Positions 1 to 12,129 of a stretch of DNA of 64,000 bases are shown piece after piece (within the stretch, counting starts at the first letter, position 1; each line of letters opens with the position of its first letter). This DNA is from Colocasia esculenta (Eukaryota > Streptophyta > Magnoliopsida > Alismatales > Araceae), in NCBI GenBank assembly GCA_014218235.1, contig CM024759.1, positions 76,777,079 to 76,841,078 of the forward strand, written 5' to 3'. The notes below the pieces were generated by a model. The model saw nothing but the letters and a program-made list of their open reading frames with translations. It was not told the origin of the DNA and did no database searches. Made by a program: the position numbers and the translations under genes.

Positions 1-617
1 CTTACTCGACGCACTATTCTTGTGGGGGCGATATCTTCTCTAAAGGGAGTCTCTTTAGAGGCGCTTCTACTACACTCGTTTCTGCCTAATTTCAGCATGT
101 TCTTTACTATAATCCATCTCATGTATTTTATCTTTTAGTTGTTGTTATTTAGACTATTTTCTTATACCTACTACTTACTATGGTTTTACGTGCACATATA
201 TGTTTCCGATATTTGCCATGATTGTACACTATTCCATGTTAATTTTATAACACATTTCATTGCTTTGGCAAATTAATCGTCAAAATCTTGGAAGCCGGCG
301 CCGTACTATTGTAAGAGAAAACTACAAGTTATTGCATGGATATGTTGATGGGAATTTACATCTAATGAATGCAAATCTAAATTTATGATGTATTTCTATG
401 TGATTTTCATTTTAAGAGGGATGCTAATCATAAAAATTAGGAAAACTCTACAGATAATTCATAGATCAGACCGGTGTGGGATCGGCAGCGAGGAGTAGAA
501 GTTTTCAAAAGGGCCATTATCACGTGGAGTTTCTGCATGCTTCCAAATTTGAGCCTGTCCCCCTTACTCTATTGCATTAGTTTAATTTTTTTCCAATAGA
601 TAGTTATCAAATATATA

Positions 618-621
<4 letters not shown>

Positions 622-679
<58 letters not shown>
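622..679. repeat. (GA)n microsatellite
   Basis: About 29 uninterrupted GA units lie roughly 190 bp upstream of the NAC start codon. GA/CT tracts are frequent near plant promoters and can bind BPC/GAGA-binding factors; a role here is only inferred. Confidence 0.95.
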
Positions 680-680
<1 letters not shown>

Positions 681-759
681 CGGTGTAAAATATTCAACAG
701 CCAAGACTTGGACCGTGTGGCACAACTCTCAAATTATAGCTCGAAAGTGGGAGCATTAA

Positions 760-767
760 TATAAATA
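760..767 (+). promoter_or_regulatory. TATA box of the NAC gene
   Basis: TATAAATA lies 104 bp before the ATG at 871. This spacing fits a short 5' leader of about 70-80 nt. Confidence 0.6.
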
Positions 768-870
768 TAAGCCGAACCACCACACCTCCGCCCAGAACAT
801 TCACGAAGGCCGTCTCGTTACAGGGCCGGGGAGGGAAGAAGAAGAGGTTGGCGGAGGCCGGGGACGAGAC

Positions 871-2539
871 ATGGATACGGAAGCCCATACTATTGGAGAG
901 GAAGCGGAAGAAGTGGCCGTTCTGCCGGGGTTCCGGTTCCACCCGACGGACCAGGAGCTGGTGGGATTCTATCTCCGGCGAAAGGTGGAGAAGAAACCCA
1001 TCCGGATAGACTCATCAGGCAGGTCGATATCTACAAGTACGACCCTTGGGATCTACCAAGTATGTCCCCCGCCTCCTGATATCCTTCCCCCGCATGCCCT
1101 CCTTCCTCGTTAAATTTCTAATTAATTTAACGAGAGGATTTCCATTACCTTCATTGATTTTGCATGAAGGGAAACCAGTTTGAATATTGATAAATTAGTG
1201 CCTTCTGTTCATTTGATGATCACCTTCATGGATATATGCCAATCTTAACTTAAACTGGGTTCTTAATTTGTATGCATAGACAAGTTAAGATATAAGACAA
1301 CATGATCTAGCCTAGCGAATAGTCATGAATTGTATAGCTGATTAGTAAAGTTTTTGTTCTAGCTGCTATAATTATCATATACATATGCTCCTGCTTTCTA
1401 TCATGTTTACATATATAATTTTGTTTCTTCTTGTGATGGCTATGGTGAAGGAGTGAGCAACGTGGGGGACAAGGAGTGGTTCTTCTTTTGCCTCCGGGGG
1501 AGGAAGTACAGGAACAGCATCCGCCCCAACCGCGTCACTGTCTCCGGCTTCTGGAAGGCCACCGGCATCGACCGGCCCGTCCACTCCACAGCCGGCGGCG
1601 ATAGCCACGACTACATTGGCCTCAAGAAATCCCTCGTTTACTACCGAGGAAGCGCCGGGAAGGGCACCAAGACCGACTGGATGATGCACGAGTTCCGTCT
1701 CCCGATCTCTGGCAAGAACGTCCCCGTCGTCAGTGATGGCAGCTGCATCCCCGAAGCTGTAAGGACTACTTCCCTACATATACTATGACTGCCACTGTTA
1801 TACTATTCTTCCTTTAATTCTGGCTTGCTCATGTTGTGACATCCCCTTCACACACAAACTAAGCATATATATATATATATATAAACTTGATCCGCCTCTC
1901 CCACCTCCCACCAATCTACATCTCAACAATCCGAGAGCCACATTTATATATGTATACCATGAGTTGAGACACACATGCAGACACCTCCAAACTGCATACG
2001 TTATTGTGGGTTCAGTAAGTACTCTTGTCTAATACGTTACACGTCCACCTATCATTTTGCAGGAGAGCTGGACGATATGCAGGATCTTCAAACGCGCTGC
2101 TCCCTGCAACAAGAAGCAGCAGTTGCTGAGCAGGCAACTGGCCCCCTCATCAGAATCCGTGTCCAAAACCAGCACAAGTACTACTCATGACGAGTGGAAG
2201 CACCCGGTCATTACCTATACTCATGAAGACACCAAGTCGAACAACTCGGTCGTCACTTACCTTGGTGACACCGAGTCGAACAACTCGGTCATCACGTCCT
2301 ACTACGAAGCCGGAGAAAGTACTCAGATATGCGCAGGGGCGCAGTGGAACCCTGCAGCCGCGCAGGCAGCTGCTCCATCTGTTGCCACTCAGCCAACAAC
2401 AGAGGATTTCTGTAGCACTCCCAACCCGAACGAGTTCGTCTTCGACGACGGCAGCTGGGACGAACTCGGAAGAATCGTCGAGTTCTCTGTGGATCCATCC
2501 CTTGCCCACGAATATTGCAGATACTCACTATACTCGTAG
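871..2539 (+). CDS. NAC transcription factor, JUB1/ANAC042-like, frameshifted in exon 1
   Basis: Plant-specific NAC factors bind DNA through an N-terminal NAC domain and act in the nucleus. Three exons are visible: 871-1059 (donor GTATGT), 1451-1758 (acceptor AAG, donor GTAAGG) and 2063-2539 (acceptor GCAG, stop TAG). The N-terminus has the subdomain A motif LPGFRFHPTDQELVGFYL. Exon 2 encodes KEWFFFC, RPNRVTVSGFWKATGID and KKSLVYYRGSAGKGTKTDWM. Exon 3 opens with WTICRIFKR (subdomain E) followed by an acidic, Ser/Thr-rich activation-type tail. This exon order and wording match the JUB1/NAC042 group, which acts in longevity and stress responses. Near 1010-1011 the frame changes. The expected LIRQVDIYKYDPWDLP is present, but one base out of frame with the start; one C seems to be missing. 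All three exons otherwise join in phase. It could be a recent pseudogene, a polymorphism or a sequencing error. Confidence 0.88.
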
Positions 2540-2603
2540 CTGATCTACGGGGTTTTTGGGCTACTTAGTTTTCTCTTTCTTCTCATGTATAATTACACGG
2601 AGA

Positions 2604-2647
<44 letters not shown>

Positions 2648-4659
2648 CCATATACACCATCGAGGATCAAAAAGGAGGTCCCTTCCGTAGGTATCTGTCT
2701 ATATATATATATATACGTTGTATAATTATATATATGTATGTACTTGAGGGCATGTGTTAAGCAGCTAGCATATGTCTGATCCCAGGCGTGGAATTATCTC
2801 AAGAATATTCACGCATGCATGCCTAGGACAACAGATCACGTGGCTCAAAAGAGTTGTCGTTGATCAATAAGTTAGCGAAGAATCTGTGTCTCATATAGAA
2901 TGCCACCTTTTCTTCTTCTTTTTCCTAATATTATATATGGAGCTTAGGAAAAATGTGGAGGGCTTACTGATGCATCCCTTGCAGTGTGATTATACATGGA
3001 AATTTCGTTTTCTGTTCTTGATCTTATGAAGCCTACAAACCATTCTCTATCTGTTAATTTGTTGATTCCTCCATTAATGCCACTAATTCCATGAATTAGT
3101 ACTTGAAACTTTCAGGTATATATGGAATATATACATGTCTAGTATACATTCCTCTCTGTTAATCTCACATTAGATCCGCTCCCATGAAGCTCTAATTAAC
3201 ACGAAATGAATGGTAAACCGGGCAAGACGACTGAATATTCCTTCTTTTCTTTTGTTCATGGGGTCGATTTATATAAAGCAATGACTTCTTTGATATAGCT
3301 TGATAAATTATCTATAGATAATTAGTTTATGAGATTTTTAATTAATTTGGTAACTAAAATTATCAGGACTGATAGTTTGAGAGCTAGATCTAGTGAGATA
3401 TATAGAGTGATTAAGACTCATCTATATTTATTGGTGATAAAAATCCGATAAATTATTCATATTATCAATTAACAAGCATATGATAACTAGTAATTTTCAA
3501 AACTTATCATGTTATCAAAATAGCCCGGCCCAGAAATATTTATATATAGCCCATGTCTTACATTGCATTTACCGGCTCAACATATATACATATGCGATGT
3601 TTCTTGATTAATTAACGTTTTCACACGTATGGCAATTAGCCACCAGTACCTGTTTTAAAATAAGAGAAATGTCCGCAAGCACTTTCTCCATGTTCACATT
3701 CGTAGCAAAATCATATTCGTATACGTCTTTCACTTCGCGAAAATAAAAGTTTTGTTCGCGACCTTTTAGATTGCAGACAAGTCTGCTGCCTGATCACTAC
3801 TAATTCTCTCAGAGCTATCAGGGATCAGATGACAAAATATATATATAGGAAATGACCACGTTCTTTCTAGGGAGAGAGTCTTGCTACATATTTCTCGGAG
3901 GAAGGGAATGTGCAAGTACGTACACTGGGCCGCATGATGATGTCATATCATCACGACGTAATATCAGACAATTAATCGTTGCTTGATACGTACGCACACT
4001 CCTTTCACACAGTATGCGCTAAAACTTTCTCTTTCTCATAAACTTCGACGTACGCAAACGACTGAGGGTTTCCGAGAGAACGTAAAACCATTCAAAACTT
4101 CATCAGTTGGATGCTGAAAGGGGAGACCTGCAGAGGTCTCCAAAGGAAACATGCACGGAGAAGTGTCCGAATCATATTTTGCTTTGTTGACTGACGAGTG
4201 AGTTGACTTAAGTGAGTTAACTTATCATCTTTCAAATAGTACGTACACTTTGGAAAGGTAAAGAAAAGTTAGCTATAATGCACTCGTCCACTTTTGCAAA
4301 ACCCAGATTGTACCCTTGTACCACGCCTCTCAAAACTTAATTTTCTACTACTTTTCATTGAGGGGTGTACTTTTAGTGACTATATAATTATAATATTAAG
4401 TGTAGCTGTTAACATCTTTTTGTTACTATTTTGCATGAAGAGTAATGATGTGGCAAATGACTTTTTACATTTTAATTATGTTAGTTATCTTATTTTAATG
4501 TAAATAATGTTAATTATGTAATTTTAATGTGTAGGCACTGTAGAATGGTTAATCTTAATTACACTTAAGCGGTTAATTTATTCGTCATAAATATTTATCG
4601 GAATATGAAAAACACGATGATTGTTGACATATTAACGTCATTCAAAAGATAACATATAA
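2540..4659. other. AT-rich intergenic region after the NAC gene
   Basis: No gene is supported. The region begins with the NAC 3' UTR and contains several (TA)n tracts (about 2605-2646 and 2700-2716). Short open frames such as the one near 4294-4503 lack coding character. Confidence 0.6.
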
Positions 4660-5072
4660 CACTACTAGAAAAATGGGTTTTACCTACGACACTTACCTAC
4701 GCGTAGACTAATTGCAGGTATAAAAATGATTTACCTACGCTATAAACATAAATTTACTAACATTAAATATTAATAGTAGGTATAGGTCATCGATTTCCCA
4801 AATTTTCTTCTCCCGCCCTAAAAATTTCTAGTGGCGCCAAACCTTATGGGACAAATACCTACACGTTAATATCTGGTAAGTATATAAACTTATATACCTA
4901 CGATATTTGATAAATATTATATTAATAAATATATTTTTTACCTTACCCAACCCGTAAACCCTATACCCCAATATTTCCATTTCGTTGCAAACAGAGGGGA
5001 GAACGAGGGGTTTGGGGAGGCAACGAGGGGAGAGCAGCAGGAGATAGCGGAGAACGATCGAGCCCCCTCCCT

Positions 5073-5640
5073 TTGCAGGCGGTGGCCTGGGAGCTTGACA
5101 CCGTAACTTCCGGCGCTGCCAGGCTGCTCAACGGCGGCGAAGGTGGCGGGGAAACGACTTCCTCCTATTGTGCGCTGCGAGAAAGGGTTTCGTCTCCGAA
5201 GCTGCCTTGGCTTTCTGGCGACAGTGCTTGGCTTGAGGACGGCGACTGCGCGTGGCTTACGGCGGTGATGTCGTACACGGCGGCGACATCCCCTGCACGG
5301 TGAGACTCTTTCCTCTTCTTCATCGTCCTCCTCCCCTCCTGCTTCTGATCCCCAGAATAATGGGCATCTTGGAGAAACAATGGACATCCCCAGAATAATG
5401 AGCATTAGATTGCTCCTGACAAGTTTGTTTGGCTTGTCCTGCAGTGAGGCAACTGCTCGGGAGAGGCCAAAGCTGACGCCCGAGGTGGTGAGAGAGTTGG
5501 AGCACCTGCTTATTCCAGAGGAGCGGCCAGTGCCTCCATTCTTCTTGTGCCCAATTAGACATGTGAGTAAGAGGAAACCTTTTTGTGAGATCTCACACCT
5601 ACGACTCTTTTTGTCACATCTTGGCTCCATCTGACCCACA
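5073..5640 (+). other. GC-richer possible 5' exon region of CACTA 1
   Basis: A GC-rich island sits inside an otherwise AT-rich element, about 400 bp from its left end. Two plus-strand open stretches (5073-5303 and 5380-5634) are present; the second includes the segment VVRELEHLLIPEERPVPP. I do not recognise a family. The position suggests the promoter-proximal exon or leader of the element's gene. Confidence 0.3.
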
Positions 5641-6889
5641 TCATATTTGTTCGTCTGGGTGGGATGGCTTTGTTGGTGCCAGTGACCAACTAATCTCCAA
5701 GACCCACATCATACATCTAGATCTACTTCATTTCATTATTTTAATTTCTGGGCAAATAATGCTTTTAAAAAGGGGCGAACTATTGATAAGTAAACCGATG
5801 GTTTTCTAATGATTTGGCGATCGAATGTGTTGTGGTAGAAAGCATGGTACCTTGGTAGCACTATGAATTTGATGAATCTGGAAAACAGGGCAAACCAAAT
5901 CCTTCACCAGTCCGGTTTCCCCAAAGCTTATGTTATGTTTCCCAAGAAACTGCAAAAAAAAACAGTCAGGTCCAGAGACATGAACTAAGGTAATTCTTAT
6001 ATTTGACAGCATTTTCCATTCTGAAAAGCCTAATGTACAAAAATAATGTTTGGTGTGTAGTTGTTTTTCTTGTTTTCGTCTGACCTCTGTCATGATGACT
6101 GTGACTTGTATTTGGGGTTGGAATCAGAATGGCCACTGCTGATCATCTTGTTACTGGATCATTATTTCAGTTGGTTTCATTAAAATTTATAAAAAAATAT
6201 TAGTTCTTGTCCAATTTTGGCCATTCTCAATGGTTCTAGTTCCATAACTATCACAATCAAACTTATCCTTGTATGTTTCTGTTCGAATTCAGTTTGTTTC
6301 CTTGGCAAATCAAATATATGCCCAGTTGGATGATTACATGTACTTTCCTTTTCCTTTTTTGAAGGAGTTGTGGATTATACCTTCAAAATCCGCATTACTG
6401 GCCAATTTATACAACTGGTACTCTTTTCTTATCAATTCCATATATGTGACTCAAGCAATTGGCTTTGCTTGGTCTTCCAAAATGTATTACTCATCTGGAT
6501 TTACCTGAGTCTTAAACTGAGATGGATGAGGCAACTGTTCTACCATCTTAAAAAGAGAAGTGCGGTCAGGGGCATATGAAAAAGGACAGGGCAGTGTCAA
6601 TCCATAAATCTCTGATTGATTCAAGAGAAGTTTAGTCATATCTTCATCCAGTTGATTACTCGACAACTTGCATGAATTTTAGTTTTTATGTGGATTCCTA
6701 TTTTAATGTGGTTTCTTGCTGCTCCATCGTTGATTACTTATAATATGTTCTTATTTTATACAGTTATGAATTGGAGTTAAGAAATTTGTGATTATGTAAG
6801 TGTATTACTAACTTCTTATATACATTTTATGGGTACATATAAACATATGTTTATCATTATTGTTTTTTTGAGACAGGGGAAAGAGACAA

Positions 6890-7511
6890 ATGAAGAGTTT
6901 GTCTTTCACCGCAACAAGTCAAAAAAGTGAAGAAAGTGAAAAAGGCATGTGGGGTCCATCACCATTGTCAAACCCACATGAAGCAAAGAAAGTGAAAAAT
7001 ATTGAAGACATTTACACAAACACTTTCAAACAATCAAAGTTGAATTCAGATATTGTTCAATCATACATGGAGTGAGTCTATTCTTGTTGCTGCCATTATT
7101 GTCTTTTTTTTCTTATATAACGATGCTAACTTTATGCCATTCATAGGCATATGTGGTTGGAAATTGGCAAAGAACAAGTCGACATTGAATATGTAGATTG
7201 CCTATTATTTAGCATGTTCTTGAATAGCTTTAGTAATGTGCTGCATTGGATTTTAAAGAAAGGAGTCTTCTCAAAGACATATACTTTTGTGCCTATTGTG
7301 GATGGGTGAGTGATTAAATTATTTTCTTAGAATGAAAAAAATTATTTCATATTAAAATTTCTATGTTCTTTCTTATAGGGGCCATTGGAACCTCCTTATT
7401 TTATGTAACTTTGGGAAGCCACTTCACAAGGATTGTGGAAGGATGGAAACTGGCCGTGCAATCAACTCTATTCCTCTTCTACTTCCTGGGGAAAGAGTAC
7501 AGATATTTTGA
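6890..7511 (+). pseudogene. Ulp1 (C48 SUMO protease)-like fragment inside CACTA 1
   Basis: Ulp1-type cysteine proteases remove SUMO from proteins, and plant DNA transposons have repeatedly captured them. Three exon pieces separated by short GT-AG introns are readable. They are 6890-7073 (donor GTGAGT), about 7148-7303 (YVDCLLFSMFLNSF, then YTFVPIVDG) and about 7379-7511 (GHWNLLILCNFGKPLHKD). The PIV-x-GHW-x-LLIL pattern is the region around the catalytic histidine of the Ulp1 fold. The downstream Asp and the active-site Cys regions are not seen, because a stop follows at 7509-7511. A coiled-coil stretch (LKDENKKLGDRVKDLEERI) follows in another frame up to 7585. I infer a decayed transposon-borne protease rather than a working host gene. 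Confidence 0.65.
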
Positions 7512-8358
7512 AGGATGAAAATAAGAAGTTGGGTGACCGTGTTAAGGATCTTGAGGAGAGGATTGCCAAGTTGGAGAGAACATAGTCAAAATTTCAGGTC
7601 ATTTAACTCCAGTTTTTTGGAATAATTATAGTTCACATAATATTATTGTCTGATCCACTTATTATTTTACATGTAGGAGAAAATGATAGTGTGGATGGTG
7701 GAGTGGCACCAAAAGAAAGCGCAAGTGTGACTAAACAGGATGTACATTCCGTGAGTTTTCAGTAGCATTTCTGATATGTTAATTGCAAAGATATTTCTTA
7801 ACTGATGATATCTTATATATATAATGGATTGTTGTTCATAGTTATTTGAGAATAAATGAATTGTATCACTTGATGTAAACTGGTAAGAAATGATAAGACC
7901 ATTTTATATGATACCCTTGAAGACACTAGGCAATGCCTATCTCTATTTCATGACGAACCAGAACTGACAGAAATTAACAGACCAAACATGCAAACATCAT
8001 GGAGAATACTTAGAAAGAAAATCTGGAATGAGAAATCAGACCTCTCTGTTTGGAGGAATATAGCCATTAAGCTTTGCATTAATGAAAAAATCTGGATGAC
8101 TAACATCAATATCCTGATGGCTGCAAACTCATCCAAAAGTATCGATTGATGTTGGGTGACAAATTTTTTCTGGTTAGCTTCTTTTTTATTCTATTGCTGC
8201 AGGTGGATCTTAACTGGGTTTTTGCTCCATACTGGCTTTTCCATTACCTGCTGCCTGGATGTTTTTATGTATACATCAGGAACAATTCTTTTAACATGTG
8301 TTATCTTTCTATTCCAACACTTGTGAAATTGATCATTTCTCAACTTCTTTACTTGTAG

Positions 8359-8743
8359 TTGATATCAAAAAGAGTTAAATTTTTGGATATGTATGGAAAT
8401 ATAGTGGCCATGGGTATTGTCATGAGTACAGATCCAACAAAAATAGTGATGGGCAGACCTATTGGCGAAGACTTTTGTGAAGTTGCTGTTTTATTGGCCA
8501 ACAAACCTGAATCCCCAATATTTATCAAGGACGATAATAGGAAGACAATGAAGGATGCTATTGGAAGCCACATCTTATGGTTTCTACAATATGTATGTGT
8601 TCTACTTGTTTATACTTTAAATGTTTGTCATGTTGAGATAAAATTTATCCTAACTTTGCTTTGTCTCTCTTTGTTTTGTTTTTTTTTTTTGACAATTTCA
8701 GGTGCAATTGGATTCTAAGAGACAAGTTGGTGATCAAGATTAG
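8359..8743 (+). CDS. Ptta/En/Spm-type transposon protein C-terminal exons
   Basis: Exon 8359-8592 (acceptor TTGTAG, donor GTATGT) and terminal exon 8702-8743 (ending TAG) encode a segment with GNIVAMGIVMSTDPTKIVMG, a central FCEVAVLL and KTMKDAIGSHILW. This succession (V-A-x-G-x-x-x-S-T-D-P, then G-x-x-x-x-x-F-C-x-V, then a terminal D-A-I-G-x-x-I-x-W) is the pattern I associate with plant Ptta/En/Spm transposon proteins. The exons lie downstream of the Ulp1-like pieces in the same orientation, so they may be 3' exons of one composite transposon gene. Intervening stops near 7509 and 7583 suggest the reading frame is no longer intact. Confidence 0.55.
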
Positions 8744-9427
8744 TATCTTAATTAGTTATATGTGATGTTCCCGTTATTCATGTACACACGTCTTATCCAT
8801 TGGATAAACAATTATGAAAAGTACTTGTCATGTATTACTTTAATCTTAGTGATGAAACTTTCTTAGATGTATATTTCACCTTTACTTTTGATGTTATTTA
8901 AATTGTGAGAAATTGTGAATGTTTGTGAATGGATGTGTTGGATGGATGTGTGAATGGATGTGTACATGAAGTGTTGGTTGTGGATGTGAATGGTATGAAA
9001 TGTTGGTTTTAGATGTGAATGGTGCTATGAAATGTTAGATGTGGATGTGAACAATATGTAACAGTGTTTGTAATGGGTGGCCCTAGAGGTCATATTTCTG
9101 AAATTATATATAGTTGTAATTTGGTAGGTATATGTTTTCCTACAACTATTAATTGGTAGGTGTAGCTGTCTGCTGCATCTAGTTAAACTACCTACACAAT
9201 ATATATGTGGTAGGTAAAGGAACAGTCTACACCTACACAATATATATGTGGTAGGTAAAGACAAAGTCTACACCTACTACTTTTACTTTGTAGGTATATG
9301 TTTTACCTACGGTGTTTATACCTACGAGCCAAGTCGTAGGGAAAGTTGCAGGTAAAGACTATTACCTACTATTTTTCGCCTACACCTACGGTTTGGGTTG
9401 TAGGTATAGCCTGTTTTTCTAGTAGTG

Positions 9428-10047
9428 ATAATTACGTTAGTCATTGTCATTTTAAGCATAATAGACATCGTTACATTTATACTTCGTATATTTAAACATA
9501 ATTACATTTAAACAGTTAAAAATTTTACATCTTATTTTTTTTTAAAATATGGAGAACACTAAGATTGTTGACATACTAATGTCATTTTAAATGTAACACA
9601 ATTATGTTGGTCATTATTATTTAAAGTATAATGGACAACACTACACTTATAGTTAGCATATATATTTGACATTATGATTACTTAGTGTATTAGCTGAAGG
9701 TGCCTACTATTCGAATATCTAATTTTTTTTTATTTCTCATTTGTTAAGACAAAATTACTATGCGGTCAATTTTTTCAAAATTTTACAGTGATTTCACTAG
9801 GATCATACTGAAACTAATGACATACATTTTTTTTTGACGAAAAATGGATAGCATCTTTCCTTTTTTTTTTCAGTGTTTAGATTTATTGTACCTGCCTCAA
9901 AAACTAAAAAGACAACTACAGTTTCATTTAAAATCATAAACATTGAAGAAGTTTCAATGATATATCTTATTATTTTAATCATAAATCTTTGACAAAAAAA
10001 GATAACATATCTCAGTTTGTTTTTTAGTGTTTAGGTTATATTGTACT
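9428..10047. other. AT-rich DNA between two transposons
   Basis: No gene is seen. About 9550-9660 resembles the joined flanks of CACTA 1 (about 4590-4659 plus 9428-9480), so it looks like a local duplicate of the empty insertion site. Confidence 0.5.
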
Positions 10048-11418
10048 TGTAACGCCTCGACGCGGAATATCGGAGCGGAATTATAGTTATTAAATAGTAC
10101 AGAGCGATAAATAGACATCAAACCATTACACAATTGGAATAATGCCAAATGAAATCCAAACTTCATTAATAATTCATCAAACTAACTATTACAATCACTA
10201 ATCAAAGCCACAACTAGGACTCATAGTATTTTATTCAAATCCAACTATTACATAATGACTAACTGACGATTAACTAACTAACTAATAAGCAGTGGTTGTC
10301 GAAACGGGTCACTCCTGAGCATCCTCCTCAAGCCCTTCCTTGTGAGTGTGGTAATTCCCATCAGACTCACCTGAAACATATGAAATAATAGTGTAGGATG
10401 AGCGATAAACGCCCAATATGACTTAATATCTCATGTAAATAAATATGTTTAAGTGGTTAATGTCTTAAAAGACAGAGTAACTAGAGGGAATAGTCATGCA
10501 GAGTATAATAGAGATGACTAGGGAATGATAGCACTTGTACATGGAAAATAGCACAACAAGTATGATAATGGATTGGCCATGTAACGATATAGTACGTAAT
10601 GTTGCACAACGATGCACTAGTAACGATAGCACTTGTAACGATTGTACTTGAATTAATTGTACGGATTGATTGTCATAGATTAAATCTTGATAGTATAATG
10701 GCACTGGATGTATGCCGACATCCTGATCATTTTAACTCCCATGGGCAAATAGCACTTTTCGGGCGCTCCTCCCAAGACCAGATCGGGCCCTATTGCGTGG
10801 CATAAGTCATGTTTCTTATCTTAGACAATCATATGGATGGCCAAATAGAGTACCAAGAATAGATGAGAGTAGTAGATGAAATATACGAGAGTGGAGAGAG
10901 AAAGTGAACAGATGAGAGTAAAGAGATAGTAGATGAGAGTATGGACATATTCGTAAAACATCGACAACAATAGTAATAGTTGCACAGCACTTAGTCGTGT
11001 GCTGGCAGTCCGGTAGAAGTCACATCCGCCCACTAGCCGTGCTATGAACACTGACCAGATGGTCCGACGTGATCCCAAGGTAAGAGAGAAACACACTAAG
11101 GCCGTTGGATCGTGCTAATCCCTAAGGGTGTAAAGGGTTTTAAGGGTACAACCATCTTGTCGGCAATGGACGTACGCCAAAGCCAAGAAGACTTACGGAG
11201 GCCTTGATAAGGAGTCCCTGATCCTGTTAGGAGTATTCCCAACGGAGAGGTGGTCCAAGCCAAGAAAAAAGTGTAGAAAAACAAGTGTCCGTCTTACCTC
11301 GAGTGCTCGAAGGCAGAGAGACGCGATACGGTGTTCAAAGTACGCGAATAAAATGAAGAAAAGTGTCATTTAAATAATTGGGAGATTAAGTGATTAATTA
11401 CATTTAATTACCAGATAC
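10048..11418 (-). mobile_element. Distal part of a Ty3/gypsy LTR, split by CACTA 2
   Basis: The plus strand begins TGTAACGCCTCGACG at 10048, a typical terminus of Tekay/Del-type chromovirus LTRs. The other part of the same LTR lies at 20145-21736, on the far side of a nested CACTA element. Together the two parts make an LTR of about 2.96 kb with TG...CA ends. It is oriented on the minus strand, so 10048 is the outer 3' end of the retroelement. No coding sequence is supported. Confidence 0.7.
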
Positions 11419-12129
11419 CACTACAAGAAAAAGCGGTATTTCTGACGGACATAATCCGTCAAAAATCCGTCGAAAAGGGCGCCTTCCGACAACTTTCCGT
11501 CGAACGGTCGTCGGAAAACGTCCGTCGGAAAATATTGGTCAGAAATTACCGACGGAATACGAATCCGTCGGCAATCCGTCAGAAATTCTGACAGAATATT
11601 CCGTTGAAAAATTCGTCGATAACTTCCAACCGAAATTAGTCGGAAACTATTGTCGAAAAATTGGTCAGTGTATTCCGACCGAAGACCGTCATAAAATCAG
11701 TCGAAAAGTCCGTTGGTAACATCCGACGGAAAGACTCCGTCGGAACTTCCGACAGAAATGCCGACCGATATTTCCGATGGATACTATCTGTCGAAAAATC
11801 TGTCAGAAATAAGTAATATTTTTTTTAAATTACAAAAATTAACAATGATAAATTACAAAACCTGTTAAAATATTCATGCATTCCACAATAACAGGTACTC
11901 ACAATGAAACATAAAATCATAAAACATAACAAATATAAAATCATACACAATAATAAATGTTAAAAATCAAGACAGGTCTGCTGGATCATTTGCTGTCCCC
12001 ACCTCATGATCGTCAGGTGCCGGAGGATCCTATATTAAAAAAATTAATATGAGAAATATTAATAAAAATTAATATACAAACATTATTTTCAAAAATTAAA
12101 ATTTCAAGTTTAATTAGAAAATATTTTGG

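Larger units (their letters stand above)
1..870. other. AT-rich 5' flank of the NAC gene
   Basis: No coding sequence is supported here. The stretch is AT-rich, carries a long GA microsatellite (622-679) and ends in the GC-richer leader of the NAC gene. It probably holds that gene's promoter. Confidence 0.6.
4660..9427. mobile_element. CACTA (En/Spm) DNA transposon 1
   Basis: The ends are exact 14-bp terminal inverted repeats: CACTACTAGAAAAA at 4660-4673 and TTTTTCTAGTAGTG at 9414-9427. Both ends are rich in subterminal TACCTACG/TAGGTA motifs in both orientations (4680-4880 and 9120-9410), as expected for transposase binding sites in CACTA elements. ATAA lies immediately outside both ends, whereas CACTA elements normally make 3-bp duplications. 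The interior contains spliced, partly decayed coding exons: a Ulp1-like protease fragment, a coiled-coil segment and a Ptta/En/Spm-type segment. The TNP2 transposase core is not present, so the copy is probably non-autonomous. Confidence 0.85.

Noticed and set aside
4294..4503. A small hydrophobic protein
   Set aside because: It is an AT-rich open frame without conserved features or promoter.
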